Assembly (NCBI GenBank): GCA_035771175.1
Contig: CM069610.1
Span: forward strand, 19,872,001-19,936,000
Origin: Paratinospora sagittata
Taxonomy: Eukaryota > Streptophyta > Magnoliopsida > Ranunculales > Menispermaceae
Direction of reading: 5' to 3'
Length of the DNA: 64,000 nt
Below are positions 57,092-64,000 of the stretch, piece after piece; within the stretch, counting starts at the first letter, position 1, and the number at the start of each line of letters is the position of its first letter. A program made the translations under genes and the position numbers. The notes beneath the pieces were generated by a model. The model saw only the letters and a program-made list of their open reading frames with translations, was not told where the DNA came from and made no database searches.

Positions 57092-58925
57092 TGAAAGACA
57101 CCTAAGAGGGGAGTGAGCGTAATGGTCGATTTTGATTTTTTCTAAGTCCTTAGTAGAAATCCTTTGATTAATTTAAGTTATTTACTCAAAATTAAATCAA
57201 TGAGCATAAATAAAGTGCGAGAATGAAAAGATTGCACAATGATTTATACGTGGTTTAAAAAACCTTTTCTTACTCTGCGCCTAGAGAAACCTTCTCTAGG
57301 ATTCCACTATACTTGGATTCACTTCATGGATGTGAATCATACCATTACAATTTTCTTTTATAGCTTCAAGACAAACCTATCCTTTTACGGGTTAAGAATG
57401 AACCTATGACTTCTTTTTGCGGGATAAGGAAGAATCGTATATCCTTTTATGGGATAAGGATGAACCGAGTGTCCTTTTACGGGATAAGGATGAACCTTTT
57501 TACCCTTTTTAAGGTAAAGGGTGAAACTACCTTTGATTCCAACCTAGGAATCTTAAGTGAATCAAATTCACTTGACTTGGTTGTTTCAATCTTGAAACAA
57601 ACCAAAACTTTAATTCTAAATATTACAAAGATGATATAGGTTCTATATGATTAGAACCCTTACAATGAAGCACATACAAATCAAATACAAGATATGAAAT
57701 ATTTAAGCTCAAATGAGAGAGAGATATATCACTTACAAACTTTACCTTCCAAGATTCAATATTGCTCAAGTGTGTACTTTTGAAAGCATGTGAGAATAAC
57801 TTGAAAACAATTGAAGTGCGCTTCAAAAACTTTTCATCTATCAAACACTGATTCCGGGTACTTTGAAAATAAGAAGAGAAAAATCTTAAAGAGTAAAGTT
57901 CGTTCTCTCATTTTGGAAATTTAAAAAAAAAAACCCTAGATTACTAGAGAGTATGCTTGAATCTTTGTATTTTCTCTCTCTAAAGTGTAAAATGGCTAAA
58001 TCTGGTGGATAAGTAGATTGAGAACAAGAGCTAGCTGTTACACTTAAGAATTTGGTCGTTGGAGTGCTAAGAGATTCATAAAATTTGACCATTGGAATTT
58101 TGTAGACATCAAGGTGCACGCTTCTCCAAACAGGAGTGTGCTTCTTTGATGACAGAAATCCATAAGTTTTTGTCTATTCGCAAGGAGTGCGCTTCACTAA
58201 ACAAAACAATGTGGCCATTTCTCTCAGTCAGACAAGGAGCTCGCTCCTAAGCATGGGATTGTGCTTGTTCGACGTTTAATATTTAAAAACATGACTTTTC
58301 TTAGAAAATCATTGCATAGACTTTTTCAAATCAATTCAAACACTTTTGAACATAAAATCAAAGATTTTAAAATACTTGAAATCATTTTTCCTGACGATAG
58401 AACATGGTTAAAACCATTAAGATAATTTTTCAAAGATTATTTAAGTATCATATTCATTTGAAAAATGAAAGCTAAGTTTGCAAATATTTGAATAGATGTA
58501 GAAACAGGTTTAAGGATGTTTTTGTAATTCAAAAACAAGTGCAAGAACCAATTTGGAAGAACTCATGTAAGTAAGAAAGATTTTGAGAAAACTTATGAAA
58601 TCATATGCATGCATGATATGAAAAGATTGAGCAATAGAGAAAAAGGAAAGTACATCATAATTCTAGACTTACAACACTCTCTGATTCTTGGTTTCACTCT
58701 TCTTGTGATCTTCAAGATTTGTAGATGACATCCATCCTTGGAAGAGTCTTTGAACTCAAATTGAGCTTTAAGTCCATCTTCAATCTTGTATTTTTTTTAT
58801 TATTTTTTCTTTTTGCTTAAGGTGCTGAAACATACTTAGTCCAAATATTAGCACCAAATAGTATATTGTTTGTTAGTATCAAAACACTTAGGAGAATGCT
58901 AAGTGGAAGACCACTTAGGCCAACA
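57092..58925 (-). repeat. SIRE-B LTR, minus orientation
   Basis: The minus strand starts TGTTGGCC at 58925 and runs to GGTGTCTT near 57092. The inner side carries the polypurine tract (58926-58940). Its 3' end is about 50 bases shorter than the plus copy. Contains three exact-period 30-bp units. Confidence 0.78.
57421..57510 (-). repeat. 30-bp minisatellite in the SIRE-B LTR
   Basis: GGGATAAGGA begins units at 57421, 57451 and 57481, each followed by TGAACC-like and TCCTTTTA words. The period is exactly 30 bases. Confidence 0.9.
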
Positions 58926-60560
58926 ATCTCCCCTTTTTTTATGATGACAAACAATATAAAGTTCAATACGCATAGCAAGCGAAGAGTTCAAGATAGTATG
59001 AGCAAATATATATGAGATATGAAACATATTAGTAATCACTACTAGTAATCATACTATCATCTTGTCATTTCTCCTATTTCGAGTTTTTATTTTCAAAAAG
59101 GAGGGAAGAATAATAGAGGCCCTTATGGAGACAATCCTAAAGCATAACATCAAAATACAGGGGCACCTCCTTTCAAAAAGGGATGAAGACTCCCCCTAAA
59201 TCTATGCACTCAAACTCAAGAAGATTTATGATCACGGGTCACGATTAAGCACATATGAATGCATAAGGATGCCATACCGTAAGACACACATGTGAGAATC
59301 AAGATATAATATATAAGCACAAGGAGAGATATGACAAATAAAAAATTTGAAGATTTTAGCTCAACATTCATGGGCTAGCTAAATGAGATTTAGGAATATT
59401 ACATAGCATAGCCAAGAAACAGATCATGTAGTTGCTTTGAAGAAGGTAAATGTATATAAGGCATCTAAGCATGAAAACGTAAGAAAGATTTGTTAAGGAA
59501 TGAATTCACAAGGAATTTGAAGAATAAGCAAATATTCTCAAATTTTTGGACATCAATATAACTTTGATGATCAATTCAACCCTAAGGTAAAGTATGCTTT
59601 ATCATGAGTGAAAAATAAACAGGAGCATTCATTAAGAGCCAGAGCATAGGCGAAATACAGATGTGAAGTTCAAAGCATTCATTAGAAATCAAAAATACAA
59701 TCAATTGATGCATACAATAGTTGGAGTTCAAGCAAGGCATCAAAATCATGTGAGAGTAGGAAAGAATACTAAGAATAGAAAGTCATAGGCATAATCATTG
59801 GCTTTCCAAGGCTTTAGGCATATTCGAAGAATTTCATATGGAGAACAAAGCTTGGAATAATATATGCTTCATTACTGTTATCGAAAGAGTGTGATATATA
59901 TCAAACATATAGCATAAGCAAGTAGAGAATGCAAATAAGCATGGCTAGCTATGGTAATACTAATTAAGTGCAAAATATGAAGAGAAACCTCAAGGCACTC
60001 ATCAGACACTATTCTCGAGAGGATTCAATGCATATGGGATGTTGAAGATATTTTGAGCATTGAAGCATCATCATGAGAAAGAAAGAGAATGCCAAAATAT
60101 GTGAATAAGATATGTGCATCTATGCATGATTCATCAATTTATATGAATATATCATGCTGTGAAATCCAAAATTAGTTGATTGATATGACATTAAAGTGCA
60201 TTTGGATTCACAAATCACAGAAGTGAAATAGGGCCAAAGAAAAAATTTGACAACATCTCTCCTATAAATGGGCAGTTTCCCCATACAAACTGTTTCAAAA
60301 AGACGCACCCATACACAAAGCCAACTTATATCACATCCATGAAGTCAAAATGCATCCATACAATCAGTACAAAGAGTCTCATCCATATGTCCTCACATAC
60401 AATGACAGTAGCATAAAAAATAATACATACACTAGCTCATGAGCACAAAAATAACCATCAAGATACAAAAGTTTCACTATAAGTTCACACATAAAGTAAC
60501 AACAAAAGATATACATGTCCATATCATAGAAAATTTCAGGCCCAGAAAACATGTGTCTAT
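58926..60560 (-). other. SIRE-B polypurine tract and non-coding 3' interior, minus orientation
   Basis: ATCTCCCCTTTTTTTATGATG (58926 onwards) is the purine tract on the minus strand. The next 1.6 kb is AT-rich and mirrors 52849-54041 in its first part. No coding frame. Confidence 0.7.
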
Positions 60561-62340
60561 CCTAATCCGAATGAGAAATAATCTCATGAGAATGAGTAAA
60601 ATCATCCACTGATGTTGAAAGGACAAAAGAAGCTGCAACATTTGGAGCAAGATTTACAGTAGGCAATGATTCATCATCCATTGTATCTGATTAGGCTGAA
60701 AGAGAAGGAGCTGGTCTAGGTCCCCTTACAATGGTTTTTGGTCCAGAGAATGTTGGCATTCTTAGAGAATAAGGAATAGTGACACTTTTTCCCTCAATAT
60801 ATGAAATCACTGGTCCAAGCCTATTAGATTGTCCCATAACATAGACAACACTTTCTTTCATCTTCTGACTTAAGTTAGAATGGGCGTCTCAGTCTTCATG
60901 AGAATGAATTCTAAAAGCTCTTTTTGATCCTTTGAGGCCTACTCTGCTGCTTTTAACCTTGTATCTTGCTCATTTAACTTGTTGAAGATGATTTGGAAGT
61001 TTGAGTTGAGTGTATCAATCATTTGAGCAATGTTTTTCTCAAGAGTGACAAGTGGAGATGTGTCTGGAGCAACTCTTGAGGTAGAAGGATGAGCATTATT
61101 AGATGGAGTAGAGGATGAGGGCATTTCATGAATAGGAGCAAAAGATGAAGGAATGTCTAATTGGGAATAGATGGATTTTCTAAGGAATGACCGGTCTTTG
61201 GAGGGTATTCATACTAAGGTGCATAAAATGCTGGGTCGTTTTCTCTTCATGGCCAGGTGATGAAACCTCTAGGAGAGTAGTTTTCTTGCTTTTGGGTTTT
61301 GGAACCCATGCCTTTGTAGTCTCACCATACATGAATTTGAAGCTTATGTCCAGAAATTGCTGATATATTCACCGAACCGTTGGGACAAGTCATTTTCCAA
61401 TCACACCTTAGCAAGTTGGGAGTTCTTCACATTCACTCTCCAACTTGAGGGGGAGTATTAAAGGAAAGAAATCATTATATATTCTGATAATATATTCAAG
61501 GAAAAAAATCATTCCATATTCTGATGATGCAATATATGTATACTTGTGATTTGAAGTGATTTGTCGTGCACTTCGTTTTCAAGCAAATTTGCCTTTAAAA
61601 TTTTGGGGAGAAAGCATACAAACAGATTTTTCATGGTGGTGGCTCCTACAACACTGTGGGAGGAGGATATTGACTCCTTATCCTCTCCTTCAAGATCGAC
61701 TCCTTCTTCCTTGAAGAACTTGGTGAGTTGCATGGCATAGGGAATGGAAGTGGTCTTTTCATAAGTGTTTGTGGCATGATAAACCATCATACGAGTTAAA
61801 TTCACCTTGGTGCCAGTGAGAAAGCATCAAGTGAGGAAAAGATCTTGTCTAAACACACCACCTTTACACCTTTTCCTAGGAAAGACGATTCTTTTAATTA
61901 TAAGATGGACAATTTTTGGGATTAGAGGAAAATCTCTGGTGGTAAGACCCTGGGCATTTCATGGATGGTCTTATCACCCATGATGACTCTAAGGGCTTCA
62001 ACTTTGGAATAGTTTGGGAATACCAATCCCTTTTCATTTTCTTATATATGGTTCTCACATGTAGGAATGTCAAAATAAGTTTCAAAATGCTTGGGCTCAA
62101 AAGACATTTTTTTGCCACAAACCACTGACTTGTGCCTATATCTGTTATCCTTAAGGACTGGTTATATTTTTGAGTAGAAAATCCTAACAAGAGTGGGGTA
62201 GTATTCTTCTTTGAATGATTGATATTTAATCAGCTCCCATTTTTCAAGCAAGCTCTTCACAACAATACCGACTTTCTCAAAATAATCGAACTTTACACAA
62301 GTAGGAGGTGAAATGGTTCTTCCCTTTTAGTTTGGCTTAA
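60561..62340 (-). pseudogene. SIRE-B downstream ORF, putative plant transposon protein-like
   Basis: Between pol position and LTR lies a broken coding region. The clearest piece (61509-61805) reads NLTRMMVYHATNTYEKTTSIPYAMQLTKFFKEEGVDLEGE. It resembles the domain called putative plant transposon protein found in SIRE-type downstream ORFs. Upstream (61894-62190) shifted frames give FEPKHFETYF and VEALRVIMGDKTIHEMP-type wording. Downstream (60939-61124) lies a Ser- and Pro-rich stretch followed by a short coiled-coil-like run. Function is unknown; an envelope-like role is often proposed, but nothing here shows it. Confidence 0.5.
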
Positions 62341-62410
62341 TTTTCTCATAGGTTTTAGAAGGATTGGCTCTAATGGGTGAGCTTTCTCTGGAGGATGTTT
62401 CCTAACTAGA

Positions 62411-62585
62411 TGAGGATATTACGCAGAATAGATATGAGAATGAAAATGAAAACTTCTCATTAGAATAAAATTTGGTCATGTACAGAGTTTATATACATAC
62501 AAGAATATTGCACACACGTGAGTATTACAACCATACACATGAGCCCAAAGTAAATAACTAACTAATAAATTTGTACAGAATAACA
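62411..62585 (-). repeat. 3' LTR of copia-3
   Basis: The minus strand starts TGTTATTCTGTACAAATT at 62585 and probably ends ATCCTCA at 62411, about 175 bp, short as in Ale-type copia elements. A TATA box (TATATAAA) lies at 62488-62495 on the minus strand. The outer end is approximate. Confidence 0.7.
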
Positions 62586-62605
62586 GACTCTAAAACTCCC
62601 CCTCT
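62586..62605 (-). promoter_or_regulatory. Polypurine tract of copia-3
   Basis: The minus strand reads AGAGGGGGAGTTTTAGAGTC directly before the LTR start. Confidence 0.75.
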
Positions 62606-62695
62606 AGATGGACTGTAAATATTCTTGACAGCCATCTTGGATAGTAAAGGAAAAAGGAGAGGATAGGGTAAAGCTTTGGTAAAAACATTAGCTAG

Positions 62696-63100
62696 CTAAT
62701 GTTTAGACCGAATTGGCATAAGCTTGATGAGACCATCACTAATCTTTTCACGGACGAAATGACAATCAATTTTGATATGTTTGGTTCGCTCATGAAAAGT
62801 AGGATTCGAAGCTATATGGATGGCCTTCTGGTTATCACAAAAAAGAAGAAAATGCACTAAAACATCAATACAAAAATATTGTAATAACTGACAAATCCAA
62901 ACCACTTCACTTGTTGTAGTACCCAATGCTCTGTATGTTGACTCAACAGAAGAACGTGAAATGGTTTGTTGTTTCTTGCTCTTCCAAGAGATTAAGGAAT
63001 CACCAAGAAAAACATAGAACCCAGTAACAAATTTCCTTGAATCGGCACAAGATGCCCAATCCGCATCCGAAAAAGCACGCAACTGTATTGAAGAAGCATA
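62696..63100 (-). pseudogene. copia-3 RNase H
   Basis: LRAFSDADWASCADSRKFVTGFYVFLGDSLISWKSKKQQTIS, then SSVESTYRAL, then CDNQKAIHIASNPTFHERTKHIKIDCHFVREKI. This is the copia RNase H with its conserved Asp and His contexts. The Glu context reads SVESTYRAL against the usual AEAEYRAL-type wording, so the catalytic Glu is displaced or lost. A stop at about 63117 separates it from RT. Confidence 0.9.
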
Positions 63101-63115
63101 AGCAAAGAATAATCC

Positions 63116-64000
63116 TTAACTCGGATTAGACTTTAAATAACAAAGGAGATGGTGGATAGCCTGAAGATGAAGATGTCGATGATGAGATACAAATTGACTA
63201 AGCTTGTGAATGGCATATGTGACATCAGGCCTAGAAAGAGTTAAATATAATAGGCGACCAATGAGGCATCTATATTGAGACATGTCAAGAAGAGGTTCTC
63301 CATCATAAGCAGAAAGTTGAAGCTTGGGATCCATAAGAATGGCAGCAGGTTTAGAGGCCAAAAACCCATTATCTTCAAGGAGCTGCAAGGTGTAATGTCG
63401 CTGAGATAAAGCAATACCACTGGATGAGTGAGCTATTTCAAGGCAAAGAAAATACTTCAAATGGCCTAAGTCCTTCAACTTGAATTGACTGTGAAGAAAC
63501 AACTTTAAAGAAGCAACAACTTCAACAGAAGGAGAGGTGATGACAATGTCATCTACATTAACCAATAATGCCACAAAACAAGAGCCCGCCCCCTTTGTAA
63601 AAAGGGAATAATCAGATTTAGACTGAGCAAATCCAAAGTTAATCAATGAATGAGAGAACTTAGAGTACCATTGACGAGAGGCTTGTTTCAACCCATAGAT
63701 TGATTTATGTAACTTGCATACCAATTTACCATCACAATTTGAGTGCTCCCCCTCTCGATGATATCCAAGAGGAAGATCCATATAAACCTTTTCAAATAAA
63801 TCACCGTTAAGAAACACATTGTTGACATCTAGTTGAGCTAAGTGCCTTTTTTTACTAGAAGCCAAAGCAAGAAGAACTTTTACAGTAACTAATTTTGCTA
63901 GAGGTGAGAAAGTATCAATAAAATCCACACCCTCGTATTGAGTGTATCCCTTGGCAACCAAACTTGCTTTGTATCTCTCAATAGACCCGTCAGATCTATG
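63116..64000 (-). pseudogene. copia-3 reverse transcriptase, runs off the window
   Basis: Uninterrupted for 281 codons from 63961: MVAKGYTQYEGVDFIDTFSPLAKL, LDVNNVFLNGDLFEKVYMDLP, LHKSIYGLKQASRQWYSKF. The catalytic box reads NVDD (about 63543-63554) where copia elements have YVDD, so one residue is changed. It continues with FKLKDLGHLKYFLCLEIAHS and SQYRCLIGRLLYLTLSRPDVTYAIHKLSQF. The frame also continues upstream of 63961 to the window edge ([19 protein letters not shown] start). Least damaged RT in the window. Confidence 0.9.

Overview
The window looks like repeat-filled, AT-rich nuclear DNA of a flowering plant, probably heterochromatin. Every coding stretch I can name belongs to a transposable element, and almost all are broken. 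The lineages are plant-specific: Ty3/gypsy chromoviruses, Athila-like and Tat-like gypsy elements, Ty1/copia elements including SIRE-like ones with 1.8-2.3 kb LTRs, a hAT transposon, a CACTA end, and a SINE-like repeat with tRNA-like promoter boxes. I found no host gene, rRNA, true tRNA, CRISPR array, operon or organellar sequence. The species cannot be told from this.

Layout. 1-7335 (+): a chromovirus (gypsy-1) with leader, gag, protease, RT, RNase H, integrase, chromodomain remnant and 3' LTR (5870-7335). 7336-9495: a 5'-truncated SINE-like piece, the C-terminal half of a hAT transposase with its 3' end, and a CACTA subterminal repeat block. 9548-12629 (-): a copia pseudogene (copia-1) interrupted by a SINE-like repeat with a near-perfect inverted repeat at its head (12629-12918). 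12919-14518: pieces of Athila-type LTRs in both orientations. 14640-23753 (-): a Tat-like element (pol piece 14677-15838, PBS 22992-23015, 5' LTR 23016-23753) interrupted by an Athila-like element (Athila-1, 15821-22885) that carries gag and protease but no RT or integrase.

25358-52848 is best read as one SIRE-like copia element on the minus strand (SIRE-A). Its 5' LTR is 50505-52848, its gag remnant 49574-50443, its 3' internal part 28803-31395 and its 3' LTR 25358-28802. Its middle is replaced by a nest. A second Athila-like copy (Athila-2, 38726-49573) sits in the gag, a copia element with both LTRs (copia-2, 41204-48396) sits in the Athila-2 LTR, and a plus-strand chromovirus (gypsy-2, 31396-38725) sits in Athila-2 internal sequence. 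One large deletion ending near 31395 would explain the missing SIRE-A pol, Athila-2 3' half and gypsy-2 5' LTR. The SIRE-A 3' LTR also carries a solo gypsy LTR (26613-27774) with a perfect 5-bp target duplication.

52849-62410: two tails of a second SIRE-like family (SIRE-B) face each other around a gypsy pol fragment (55874-57091). 62411-64000 (-): the 3' end of another copia element (copia-3), running off the window.

The genes do not work together as a host pathway. They are successive layers of insertion, deletion and inversion. The points most worth a second look are the gag-protease-only Athila-like family, the two inverted SIRE arrangements, the SINE-like repeat with mirrored heads, and the nest itself. 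I see no convincing new biological system.
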